From: Methanoregula sp.
GTDB taxonomy: Archaea; Halobacteriota; Methanomicrobia; Methanomicrobiales; Methanospirillaceae
Direction: 5' to 3'
Assembly: GCA_028679185.1 (NCBI GenBank)
Contig: JAJRBZ010000058.1
Coordinates: 28,620 to 92,619, forward strand
Length of the DNA: 64,000 nucleotides
Shown here: positions 55,770 through 63,656 of the stretch, piece by piece
Layout: the number at the start of each line of letters is the position of its first letter
How positions within the stretch are numbered: the first letter of the stretch is position 1
Notes under the pieces: generated by a model
What the model saw: only the letters and a program-made list of their open reading frames with translations
The model's database searches: none
Told to the model about the DNA's origin: nothing
Made by a program: the position numbers and the translations under genes

Positions 55770-56566
55770 TTTGATCGCCATTGCACCACAAGATCATTCA
55801 CTGCACGGGCGATGAGGGCCGGGCTGGCACCCCAGTGGACGATGGCTCCATACCTTCCCTTGTAGATTTTGGTCCCCTCACGTTCTGAACGGCAACAGCG
55901 GGTAATGAACGGCTCCTCATGCACGGATTCCAGCGGGCAGATATTCTCAACCACAAAGTCCTTACCGTAGCACTCGGTCAAGAACTGCGAGCCGGTCAGG
56001 CAGCCGGCTACCCGTTCACCACCCTGCATCGGGTCCGTGTCGAGCGTGCAGGTATACCCTGCGGCACGGCAGGGGTAGACATCAGCCCGCACCTGCGTGA
56101 TATCGCGTGTATGATGGCAGAACATGACGGAAAGTTCCCCGAAGAGCCCGGCGGACTCCAGCTCGCGGATACAGGATGACAGGCTCGGGAGGGGAGGTGT
56201 TAGATCATAGACATGCACCCTGAGCAATCCGGACATATCGGGATCGAGCACGAATGTCAAGTGTTCGTCGAACCCCGTAAAGATTGTGCAGCGGTATCCT
56301 GTATCAAGTGCAAGGCTGATGAGTCGCGTTCGGTCATGGATCTGCACCTTTTCGGGGTAGTGATAGGTTTCCTTGGCCGATGCAATCACCTTTGACGTGA
56401 TAACTGGACGCATCATGCCGCTTCCTGCGGGATCCGTCGTGATTTCCAGCACCTCATACCCTGTACTGGTATCATGCATAAGGTAGCGGCTCAGGAAATA
56501 TACCTTATCGCCGCAGGGTTTTGTCGAGGCATATCCAACCTCCTTGCACTGCACAGGAAAGATCAT
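55766..56566 (-). CDS. Unrecognised protein within the coenzyme B operon
   Basis: The 266-residue soluble protein has no signal or membrane segment. It is mainly beta-strand with Cys/His clusters: MFCHHTRDITQVRADVYPCRAAGYTC in the middle and FITRCCRSEREGTKIYKGRYGAIVHWG at the C-terminus. The N-terminus (MIFPVQCKEVGYASTKPCGDK) also holds cysteines. I recognise no family. Both ends overlap neighbours: its ATG overlaps the aksE stop (TGATG), and its stop overlaps the aksF start. This tight embedding implies a shared pathway, but no reaction can be assigned. The fold and the His/Cys residues leave a metal-dependent or accessory role open. Confidence 0.9.
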   Translation of the reverse strand: MIFPVQCKEVGYASTKPCGDKVYFLSRYLMHDTSTGYEVLEITTDPAGSGMMRPVITSKVIASAKETYHYPEKVQIHDRTRLISLALDTGYRCTIFTGFDEHLTFVLDPDMSGLLRVHVYDLTPPLPSLSSCIRELESAGLFGELSVMFCHHTRDITQVRADVYPCRAAGYTCTLDTDPMQGGERVAGCLTGSQFLTECYGKDFVVENICPLESVHEEPFITRCCRSEREGTKIYKGRYGAIVHWGASPALIARAVNDLVVQWRSK

Positions 56567-57033
56567 CAGTGGTTTCTCCGGTAATTCACAAGGCCACCTG
56601 CTGCAAGGATCTCCTGCATCTTTGCGGAGAGCGGGAGGCTGGGATACTTCTTTTTCTCTGCCTCAACCCATCCTTCTGTAAGGTCAAACGTTACGGGGCT
56701 TCCCTCAGAACAGGGAATGTCGCATTCGATGAGCGGGAGACCGACATTAATCGCATTCCGGAAAAATATCCGGGCAAATGACGGCGCAACAACTGCAATA
56801 ACCCCGGCCTCCCGGATAGCAATCGCCGCCTGTTCCCGTGATGACCCGCAGCCGAAATTTTTTCCTGCGACGACCACGGCACCGTTCAATCGGCTGGCAA
56901 GCGATGGATCGAGATCTTCGAATACATGTGCAACCCAGACACTGTGGTCCTTTGTCCGCAGGTATCGCCCTGCAATCACAAGGTCGGTGTCAATATCCGC
57001 ACCAATGCAGACTGCACGCCCTTTCCCCCTCAT
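56566..57033 (-). CDS. aksE: Homoaconitase small subunit (AksE)
   Basis: The 155-residue small subunit of a LeuCD-type dehydratase has the substrate loop YLRT at residues 24-27 (AGRYLRTKDH). In methanogens this loop is known to select homoaconitate rather than isopropylmalate. GCGSSREQA holds the expected binding serines. It pairs with the large subunit 57033-58244 and hydrates cis-homoaconitate and longer homologues toward 2-oxosuberate. ATG 57033 overlaps the aksD stop (TGATG). Confidence 0.88.
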   Translation of the reverse strand: MRGKGRAVCIGADIDTDLVIAGRYLRTKDHSVWVAHVFEDLDPSLASRLNGAVVVAGKNFGCGSSREQAAIAIREAGVIAVVAPSFARIFFRNAINVGLPLIECDIPCSEGSPVTFDLTEGWVEAEKKKYPSLPLSAKMQEILAAGGLVNYRRNH

Positions 57034-58244
57034 CAGGACACCTCAGGCTCGGTTATTTCTCCTTCAAGAGCACTGGCTGCAGCCGTTGCAACAGAGGAGA
57101 GGTAAATTTCCCCGCCCACACCCATGCGGTTCCTGAAGTTCCGGTTTGCTGTGGAAAGACAAACCTCCCCTTCACCGAGAACACCCATGTGAGCTCCCAG
57201 GCAGGGGCCGCAGCCTGGAACCCCGATGGAGCATCCGGCCTCCACGAGATCCATCAGCACGCCGGTCCTGATCGCTGTATCCAGCACAGCCCGGGAAGCG
57301 GGGACAACGATGGTGCGGACTGCAACTTTTCTTCCTTTCACGACCCGTGCAAACCGTGCAAGATCGGAATACCGCCCGTTCGTGCAGGTTCCTAAAAATA
57401 CCTGATCTATAGGCAGCCCGGTGAGATCAGACACCGGTTTTACCGTATCCACCCGGGGAGGCACGGCTATGACCGGGACAATGTCCGTAAGGTCGAAATC
57501 GATCTCCCGGATATACCTGCAGGGTTCCGGTTCCTGCATCTGGACCGTGTGACCTGCCGCTGCGAGGTACTGCACGGTTATGTGATCTGCATAGAACATG
57601 CCTGCTTTTGCCCCTGTCTCCACAGCAAGGTTGCAGATGGTAAGACGGTCGTCCATCGGTAGCACGGCAGCGCCTTCACCGATAAATTCCAGCGACTGGT
57701 AGGATGCGCCGTCCATGCCGAATCTGCAGACGTATGTGAGAGCGAGATCTTTTGCCTCCGCCGCACCCATGAAAGTTCCTGACAGGTGGATGGCTGTCGA
57801 TTCCGGGACCCGGAACCATGTCTCACCGGTCATCCAGATCGCTGCCATATCGGTCGCCCCGACTCCTGTCGCAAATGCCCCGAATGCCCCAAGCGTGCAA
57901 CTGTGGGAGTCAGCGCCAACCACAATGTCATTGGGCAGGACGACACCTTCACTCATCAGCTGGTGACAGATGCCCCCGCCGATATCAGAAAACTGGAAAA
58001 ATGATCCGCATGCAAAATCGCGGATTTCATGCTGGAGGTCAGCTGTAGTACTGTTATTCGCCGGGACGATATGGTCAAAGAAAACATGGAGATGTGCCGC
58101 ATCCTGTATCCTTTTGGCACCCATACTCTTCCATGCTTCAAGCGTAAGGACTCCGGTACCGTCATGGACATAGGCACAGTCCACTTTTCTGTCAACATAT
58201 TCACCGGCCGCACCCTGAAGAATTCTTTCGCATAACGTACTCAT
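57033..58244 (-). CDS. aksD: Homoaconitase large subunit (AksD)
   Basis: The 403-residue aconitase-superfamily large subunit has the three Fe-S cysteines, in FLGTCTNGRYSDLARFARV and the CSIGVPGCGPCLGAHMG segment near the C-terminus, and the VVGADSHSCTLGAFGAFATGVG substrate segment. ATG 58244 overlaps the aksA stop (ATGA). Its partner's YLRT loop assigns it to coenzyme B synthesis. Isopropylmalate isomerase would be the only serious alternative. Confidence 0.9.
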   Translation of the reverse strand: MSTLCERILQGAAGEYVDRKVDCAYVHDGTGVLTLEAWKSMGAKRIQDAAHLHVFFDHIVPANNSTTADLQHEIRDFACGSFFQFSDIGGGICHQLMSEGVVLPNDIVVGADSHSCTLGAFGAFATGVGATDMAAIWMTGETWFRVPESTAIHLSGTFMGAAEAKDLALTYVCRFGMDGASYQSLEFIGEGAAVLPMDDRLTICNLAVETGAKAGMFYADHITVQYLAAAGHTVQMQEPEPCRYIREIDFDLTDIVPVIAVPPRVDTVKPVSDLTGLPIDQVFLGTCTNGRYSDLARFARVVKGRKVAVRTIVVPASRAVLDTAIRTGVLMDLVEAGCSIGVPGCGPCLGAHMGVLGEGEVCLSTANRNFRNRMGVGGEIYLSSVATAAASALEGEITEPEVS

Positions 58245-59368
58245 TTCGCGTTCTCCTTTGCCTTCCTGATCAGTTTTTTTAACACCGCCGGTGTGATGTT
58301 GCATTTATGCTCGGAATGGTCCTTCACGAGGTCTAGTACGCGGCAGATCTGCTTTTCAGACAGCTCGCAGCCCATGGATGCAACAACATGCTCCAGCGCC
58401 TTTTTGCCGGTATGTTTTCCCAGGATGAAGTGCCGTTCACTGCCTACCAGTTCGGGAGAGAAATACTCATAGGTTGCCGGATCGTCAAGGATTGCCGCGA
58501 TATGGATCCCGCTTTCATGGGAAAATGCAAGGTCCCCGGTAACGGGCTTGTTTTTTGGCAGACAGATCCCGGAATATTTCTCAACGGTATGAGACAGCCC
58601 GGTCAGGTAGCTGAGATCATACCTGTCCACACCCCCTTTCATCCGGAGAGCAACGAGCACTTCTTCGAGAGAAGCATTTCCCGAACGTTCACCGATCCCG
58701 TTTATTGTTGTGTGGAGCTGGAAAGCCCCGGCCTCGGCAGCAGTGATTGTGTTTGCCACTGCACATCCCATATCATTATGACAGTGGGCGCAGAACGGGC
58801 GGTTCACAGAACTGACAAGCTCGGACATGATGCGGTACATTTCGGTCGGGATCAGGCATCCGACCGTATCGGCAAAGCTGAGCAGTACCGCCCCGTGATC
58901 TGCAGCACGCTGGTACACCTCTTTTAAAAATGACAACTCGGTCCTTGATGCATCCTCGGCCGCAAACCTTACCGGTAAACCATGATCACGGGCAAAATCG
59001 ATCATACCGAGTGCATCCTCGAGCACCGAAAGAGGGGGTTTTCTAAATTTCACCCTGACGTGAAGGTCAGACGTGGGAATGAAAATACTGACCATGTCGA
59101 CATCGCAGTCAATGGCTGCCTGGATGTCAGGTATCCTTGCCCTGGAAAAGCCGCAGACACGGGCATCAAGTCCAAGGTTGGCAATGGTCTTCACGCACTG
59201 CTTCTCATTGGGGGAAACCGCAGGGAAACCGGCCTCGATGACTTCGATGCCAATGGCATCAAGCTGCTGCGCAATCTCTACTTTTTCCTGGCAGGAGAAC
59301 GAGACTCCCGGTGTCTGTTCCCCGTCCCTCAGTGTCACATCACAGATCTCAATATTCCACGGTTTCAT
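58241..59368 (-). CDS. aksA: Homocitrate synthase-family enzyme (AksA)
   Basis: The 375-residue HMGL-like enzyme condenses acetyl-CoA with 2-oxoglutarate and, in AksA, with longer 2-oxoacids. Visible features are the metal/catalytic DVTLRDGEQTPGVSFS at the start, CAHCHNDMGCAVANTI and the FSHESGIHIAAILDDPATYEYFSPELVG segment. It lacks the C-terminal leucine-binding regulatory domain of LeuA, which fits AksA/NifV/CimA. It overlaps the upstream TPP gene by 20 bp and the downstream aksD by four bases. Confidence 0.88.
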   Translation of the reverse strand: MKPWNIEICDVTLRDGEQTPGVSFSCQEKVEIAQQLDAIGIEVIEAGFPAVSPNEKQCVKTIANLGLDARVCGFSRARIPDIQAAIDCDVDMVSIFIPTSDLHVRVKFRKPPLSVLEDALGMIDFARDHGLPVRFAAEDASRTELSFLKEVYQRAADHGAVLLSFADTVGCLIPTEMYRIMSELVSSVNRPFCAHCHNDMGCAVANTITAAEAGAFQLHTTINGIGERSGNASLEEVLVALRMKGGVDRYDLSYLTGLSHTVEKYSGICLPKNKPVTGDLAFSHESGIHIAAILDDPATYEYFSPELVGSERHFILGKHTGKKALEHVVASMGCELSEKQICRVLDLVKDHSEHKCNITPAVLKKLIRKAKENAK

Positions 59369-60620
59369 GGCTGCACCCTTCCGGACATGTCCCTTCGACA
59401 ACAAGCGTGTGTGGCCTGTCCGTTACCACAATCTCCTCACGCAGCGTATGTTCATCATCAGCACGGCAGACAACCGGTTCTGCAAAGGCAAGGTACCTCA
59501 CCGGATCATAGACCGGCTGCATCCCGGTCATGGCCGTGCAGTCGTTCTTCATGACAACACACAGGAGCGGGAGCTCCTTTTCATATACATCGATCAGGGC
59601 ATTCAGGCCGGAATGGAGCAGGGCATAATCCCCGATAATTGCGATACGGGTGCTCCGTGCGGCTACGGCAATGCTTGCACCCATACCGTAACTTGCCAGA
59701 CCCAGTTCATAGGGTGGTGTCATTGTAAGGACTGAACAACCCGCATCGCAGATCACCTTCTGGTCCAGGTCCTTCAGGATGTCCATCGCAGGTTTGAACG
59801 GGCATTCCCTGCAGAACGTACGGTAATATCCACGGTCTTCCATAGACTGTGGGCGTTTCTGCGGGACCGGCGGCTGCAGCCCCCGGTGATCGCGGACGAA
59901 GGTCCTGCCGTATTCCTGCACGGTATGGAGAACCGCTGCATGCTTTGGAAGGGGATATACGGTAATAATCCGGGTCCGGCCCGGTGCTGCGCCTGCACCG
60001 GCAGGTTCTCCGGCCCACGTATTCAGTGGTGAGGTGTCCGCCCAGGAAAACATCGTTCTGTATAATTCTTCTGCTGCCGTTACCCGTCCGTACATGGTCC
60101 ATGTCCGGTCCGACAGCCGCCCTCTGCCGTTTATCCGCGGAACCAGATTGTGATCCACCTTGGCATCAAGGAGCTGGGGCGTGAGCCGGAGCAGCGCAAC
60201 GCGTGAGAACATTTCAGAGGCCCGCAGGGCTGTTTCCACGCCACTATAACAGCTGGTTGTATCAGGTTCAATGACAGGGAGTTCTGCAAGTTCCCCGTAA
60301 TACCGCGAGTCCTGCGCAGTCTGTGACGCAATGGCATAAGGATCATCACCAGCAACGAGGACGACACCGGAAACCAGTCCCTGCTCAACCGCCTGTAAAA
60401 GAGGATCTGCACAAGCATTTATGCCAACATTCTTGATGATAACTGCAGCCCTCCTCCCGGACAGGGAATCCCCAAGTGCATATTCGAGCGCAGTCTTTTC
60501 GTTGATTACCAGTTCTGCTTTTGTCAGTTTCCCAAGTTCGGTGATAGGGAATCCCGGAATGGTATACTGCCGGTCAGTATACAAACAGAGAGCTTCCGCA
60601 ATAGCTTCAAATCCCTTCAT
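59349..60620 (-). CDS. TPP-dependent enzyme, candidate 2-oxosuberate decarboxylase
   Basis: The 423-residue thiamine pyrophosphate protein resembles IorA (indolepyruvate oxidoreductase alpha subunit). The pyrimidine-binding half has NEKTALEYALGDSLSGRRAAVIIKNVGINACADPL, and the C-terminal half the TPP motif GDYALLHSGLNALIDVYEKELPLLCVVMKND. A Cys segment FCRECPFKPAMDILKDLDQKVICDAGC joins them. Unlike IorA (usually about 600 residues) it ends without a 4Fe-4S ferredoxin domain, and no iorB gene is near. It therefore has no visible oxidative electron path and may decarboxylate non-oxidatively. The coenzyme B pathway needs 2-oxosuberate decarboxylation, so this is the natural candidate. Start ATG 60620 overlaps the radical SAM stop (ATGA). 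Confidence 0.85.
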   Translation of the reverse strand: MKGFEAIAEALCLYTDRQYTIPGFPITELGKLTKAELVINEKTALEYALGDSLSGRRAAVIIKNVGINACADPLLQAVEQGLVSGVVLVAGDDPYAIASQTAQDSRYYGELAELPVIEPDTTSCYSGVETALRASEMFSRVALLRLTPQLLDAKVDHNLVPRINGRGRLSDRTWTMYGRVTAAEELYRTMFSWADTSPLNTWAGEPAGAGAAPGRTRIITVYPLPKHAAVLHTVQEYGRTFVRDHRGLQPPVPQKRPQSMEDRGYYRTFCRECPFKPAMDILKDLDQKVICDAGCSVLTMTPPYELGLASYGMGASIAVAARSTRIAIIGDYALLHSGLNALIDVYEKELPLLCVVMKNDCTAMTGMQPVYDPVRYLAFAEPVVCRADDEHTLREEIVVTDRPHTLVVEGTCPEGCSHETVEY

Positions 60621-61585
60621 GCATCCCTCCCGGGTACAAGGTCGCAACCCGTACAGTTCGTGCACATCGTAACTGCAAGCCTTGGGTCAAGACCGGCAGC
60701 GGCCAGAGCCCGTTCATGGATCGCAAAGATTTTCTTTAACCGTTCCGCAGACGGCCGGGGCATTCCAGCAAGCCCGGCGACCGGGTTGAGCGGGCGCAGT
60801 ACGGGAATCACCCCGAGCGATGTCAGTTTTTTTATGCAGGTTTCCAGCTCCGCATCGGTCTCTCCAAGCCCCACGATGACATTGGAAAAGACACGGTTTT
60901 TTCCGAACAGATGCACGGAGCGATCAAGTACCTTCCAGAGCAACCCGTAATCCAGGCCAGGGCACATCTGGGAAAAGAGTTCCGGGGTTGCAGCTTCAAG
61001 ATTGAATTTCACCTCTGCTACTCCAAGTTCCTTTAATCGATCTGGTGTCATTGCGGTCGGGTATATGGAAGCACCGAGGGGGAGGTTATATGAGGAAAGG
61101 TGTTTTATCACTTCGAGCACATAGGCCTCTTCTTCTTCAATATCTGTGAGAACACCGCTTGTTATGGAGATCGCATGGATGCGGTCGCGCACCGATTCCA
61201 CCATCTCCATAATCTCTTCGATAGTCTTTCGTTTTCCCCCGATGCGGGGAACTGAACAGTATTTGCATGAAAAAATGCAGCCTCCTGTCACCGTGATGAA
61301 AGCCTGGTCAGGGCAGTGGAACCCGGGTTCCAGCAGGTGCCCGGAGATACGCTCCCCTTCAAAGAACAGATCGGCAGTCCCGTTACCGCGGTGTGCAATC
61401 TCAATGCTGCTTACGTGACTTATCGCAAGTTTGACCCGGTGGCTTCCCATGGCAAAAAAAACTGCGCCGATGCCACCGGCACCCGGTCCTGCGGCGGAGC
61501 GGGCGATATACTGTTCTGCCGGTTCACCGGTCAGCCTTGCCTGGCCAACAGCCAGAAGCCGGGCTTTCAGGTCTTTCCACTGCAT
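60617..61585 (-). CDS. BioB-related radical SAM protein (COG2516 type)
   Basis: The 322-residue radical SAM protein carries the cluster motif C103-x3-C107-x2-C110 (GGCIFSCKYCSVPR) after an unusually long 100-residue leader, then a barrel (ISITSGVLTDIEEEEAYVLEV, KFNLEAATPELFSQM). A final CTNCTGCDLVPGRD triplet could hold an auxiliary cluster. The family is biotin-synthase-related and is conserved in methanogens without an assigned reaction. Its place in the coenzyme B operon suggests a role in making or attaching the thiol of 7-mercaptoheptanoate. That is inference. It overlaps mmp11 by 19 bp and the TPP gene by four. Confidence 0.85.
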   Translation of the reverse strand: MQWKDLKARLLAVGQARLTGEPAEQYIARSAAGPGAGGIGAVFFAMGSHRVKLAISHVSSIEIAHRGNGTADLFFEGERISGHLLEPGFHCPDQAFITVTGGCIFSCKYCSVPRIGGKRKTIEEIMEMVESVRDRIHAISITSGVLTDIEEEEAYVLEVIKHLSSYNLPLGASIYPTAMTPDRLKELGVAEVKFNLEAATPELFSQMCPGLDYGLLWKVLDRSVHLFGKNRVFSNVIVGLGETDAELETCIKKLTSLGVIPVLRPLNPVAGLAGMPRPSAERLKKIFAIHERALAAAGLDPRLAVTMCTNCTGCDLVPGRDA

Positions 61586-62463
61586 AGTTCCAAAGCCTCC
61601 GTATAGTTCGTGTAAAAAGGAAGTGCAGCAACAGCGCCAACGATACCACGCCCGTCCATGATAATCCTGAGGTCCGGATCCCGAAGGGTTTCCAGCAGGC
61701 CCGGATCTATCTCACCCCTCTTCACCTTCCACCCGAATGCAAGCAAATCGCTGGAGGGTGTAAAACCGGTGTACACAACCATCCCGGTTTTTTTGGACAG
61801 GGTATACTGTTCCAGGAGCTGGTGGAACCTGGTTACAAGCCCCGCGGGATCTGTTGTCGCGAATTCTGCCACAAGCCCGACGCAGTTCTTGGTCCTGTAC
61901 GGTACCGGGAACAGCTGGACAATCGTGTGCGACAGGTAGACGGAGTATTCATCCTCGACTGCCTTTGCAATATTATGGACAAGTGTCCACGTAGCACCCG
62001 CTTCAGGTGTATCAGTGTCGTCGACTCCAATCAGGACTCGTTGCATGCGGGGCAGCCATATTGTGGAACCGGCAACTTTTCCACCCCCGGATTCATCGCT
62101 CCTGCTCCGCAGAACACCTGCTGCGTCCGATCGGCATGCAGCAGCGCCTACCCCGCCCCCACCCATACCGATATAGCTTATGGCGATTTCAGACTTATCA
62201 ACCGTACAGGAAGATATTCCTGCCGGGAACCGGGAGCCTTCGAGAGCGAGATCAACTGATCCGGTCTTCAACAGGTACCTCATCGTGGATCCCACGCATC
62301 GAACCTGTTCAACAATCGGGCTGCGGGCATAGTGACATTTCGACCACATTGCACCGCCAACGCACTCAAAGAATTCAATGAGCTCGACCCTCCTGCCATC
62401 CTTTTGTGCTACTGCCACTATCCGTGGGTAATGGATCACGTAGGGTTCAGAGAGGTCCACCAT
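61567..62463 (-). CDS. Methanogenesis marker protein 11
   Basis: The 298-residue protein matches methanogenesis marker 11 (a methanogen-only family of unknown function). Visible features are VIHYPRIVAVAQKDGRRVELIEFFECVGGA, then the TiaS-like ATP-binding segment VLIGVDDTDTPEAGATWTL in its second half and the closing IIMDGRGIVGAVAALPFYTNYTEALEL. The GVDDTD motif is shared with TiaS, an ATP-dependent agmatinylase, so ligation or phosphorylation is plausible. ATG 62463 has GGCGGGAAA upstream. ATG 62541 would add 26 residues and overlaps the stop of an upstream uORF. It leads the operon after a long leader. Confidence 0.88.
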   Translation of the reverse strand: MVDLSEPYVIHYPRIVAVAQKDGRRVELIEFFECVGGAMWSKCHYARSPIVEQVRCVGSTMRYLLKTGSVDLALEGSRFPAGISSCTVDKSEIAISYIGMGGGGVGAAACRSDAAGVLRSRSDESGGGKVAGSTIWLPRMQRVLIGVDDTDTPEAGATWTLVHNIAKAVEDEYSVYLSHTIVQLFPVPYRTKNCVGLVAEFATTDPAGLVTRFHQLLEQYTLSKKTGMVVYTGFTPSSDLLAFGWKVKRGEIDPGLLETLRDPDLRIIMDGRGIVGAVAALPFYTNYTEALELCSGKT

Positions 62464-62635
62464 AGTTTCCCGCCGTACAATCCCCCGGTTGCCCCATAAC
62501 GCAGGACCGGGCGCCCGATCCCCGGCCCGGTGCCGGTTCATTGCATCCTATTCAATGGTATCCCGTGCATGGTATCATTCCATGATCTCTGCGATACTGG
62601 CACGATCATCCACCATAACAATAAATTTCTCTGCA

Positions 62636-62657
62636 AAAAGCGGACCAAACCGCTTTT
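62636..62657 (-). promoter_or_regulatory. Perfect hairpin in the leader of the mmp11-aks operon
   Basis: AAAAGCGG pairs perfectly with CCGCTTTT around a 6-nt loop. It lies downstream of the predicted transcription start and 170 nt before mmp11. It may stall, stabilise or terminate part of the leader transcript; ftr termination is the alternative, since the preceding gene ends at 62772 on the same strand. Confidence 0.5.
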
Positions 62658-62688
62658 CACAGCATGAAGTGAAAGGAGGATCATATTA

Positions 62689-62707
62689 TTAACGAAATTT
62701 TCGTTAA
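62689..62707. promoter_or_regulatory. Palindromic operator-like site TTAACGAAATTTTCGTTAA
   Basis: The 19-bp site has two perfect 9-base arms around a central T. It lies 22 bp after a TATA-like box (62729-62736 on the minus strand) and so at the expected transcription start of the aks operon. A repressor bound there would block initiation. The binding protein is not encoded nearby. Confidence 0.55.
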
Positions 62708-62728
62708 CAAAGGAATCGGTAATAACAG

Positions 62729-62736
62729 TATAAATA
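62729..62736 (-). promoter_or_regulatory. TATA box for the mmp11-aks operon
   Basis: The sequence reads TATTTATA on the minus strand. Adding the usual 24-26 nt places the start near 62705, inside the palindrome. No other gene on either strand needs this promoter. Confidence 0.5.
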
Positions 62737-62771
62737 CAGTTCGATATGCACAAGGGAAAAAAGAAGAGATT

Positions 62772-63656
62772 TTAGAGTACTTTATGGAGTTCCATCTTGA
62801 AGGGGCCGAGGGTTCCGCCGAAGTTACCGGCAGAAATGAATTTGACACCTGGTACTTTTACCGCTGCCCTGATACCGGCTGCCATTGCTGCTGCAACGCT
62901 CTTTTCATCTACTCCATCAATCACAATCTCATAGACCGCCTTGATTCCTGCCGGGATCTTGCTGTCAGGTACTTTCTCCCTTAATGTAGGGCAGTATTTT
63001 TCGTTTGTGGATGCTGGCATAAATTTGTACTTGAGACTGCCAACCTTTGAGCCACTGGCAACAATACCTCCCGGGAAACTCGTTATTGTTCCGGGAACCT
63101 TATCAATTGCTTCTACTGCTGCCTGTGCACCGATGAGGGCAGACATCTGGTTCTCTCCCATGACAAAAAAGTTACCCCCGGCGACGCCTTTTACAATACC
63201 GAACTCTTCTTCTCCGATGTATTCACCCTGCATAATAGGAATAACCCAGCATTTTCTTCCACCCACTTCCTTCTGATATTCATGACCATCCCCAAAGAAG
63301 TGAAGTTTTACCTGTATCTTTTCCTCTGCATTGGTAATTCCGTTAAAGACCGCCGTCGTCGGTGCAGTGAGGACGCATTCCGCAAGACGTTCAACAACCT
63401 GTTCTTTTAGTTTTTTCTTACCTGCGCAAATCAGGATTGCGACACCCGGTCGTCCATCCGGAGTATCACTTGCCGGAATATCTCCCTCTATACCAGCTTC
63501 ACAGGGACAGCCGATTGCCGATGTTGCAAACCCTGTCGCTTCTGTTGCCGCTTTCTTTGCCCATTCCTTTGTTACTGCCGTGATGATTACACGACAGACC
63601 CATGTTGGGAACGCCTCTGCGTACGTGTTATCAATTGTAACCCCGTTGATTTCCAT
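62772..63656 (-). CDS. ftr: Formylmethanofuran:tetrahydromethanopterin N-formyltransferase
   Basis: The 294-residue Ftr enzyme transfers the formyl group from formylmethanofuran to tetrahydromethanopterin in CO2 reduction to methane. It begins [19 protein letters not shown] and has [19 protein letters not shown] and the C-terminal [23 protein letters not shown], classical Ftr segments. The protein is cytosolic and usually homotetrameric. A strong GGAGG ribosome-binding site precedes ATG 63656. It is divergent from a ferredoxin-type gene at 63924. Confidence 0.97.
   Translation of the reverse strand: MEINGVTIDNTYAEAFPTWVCRVIITAVTKEWAKKAATEATGFATSAIGCPCEAGIEGDIPASDTPDGRPGVAILICAGKKKLKEQVVERLAECVLTAPTTAVFNGITNAEEKIQVKLHFFGDGHEYQKEVGGRKCWVIPIMQGEYIGEEEFGIVKGVAGGNFFVMGENQMSALIGAQAAVEAIDKVPGTITSFPGGIVASGSKVGSLKYKFMPASTNEKYCPTLREKVPDSKIPAGIKAVYEIVIDGVDEKSVAAAMAAGIRAAVKVPGVKFISAGNFGGTLGPFKMELHKVL

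Noticed and set aside
54783-58244. Leucine biosynthesis (leuBCD) for this gene set
   Set aside because: The YLRT loop of the small subunit, the short AksA-type synthase without a leucine-binding domain, and linkage to methanogen-specific genes favour coenzyme B. It is not fully excluded.
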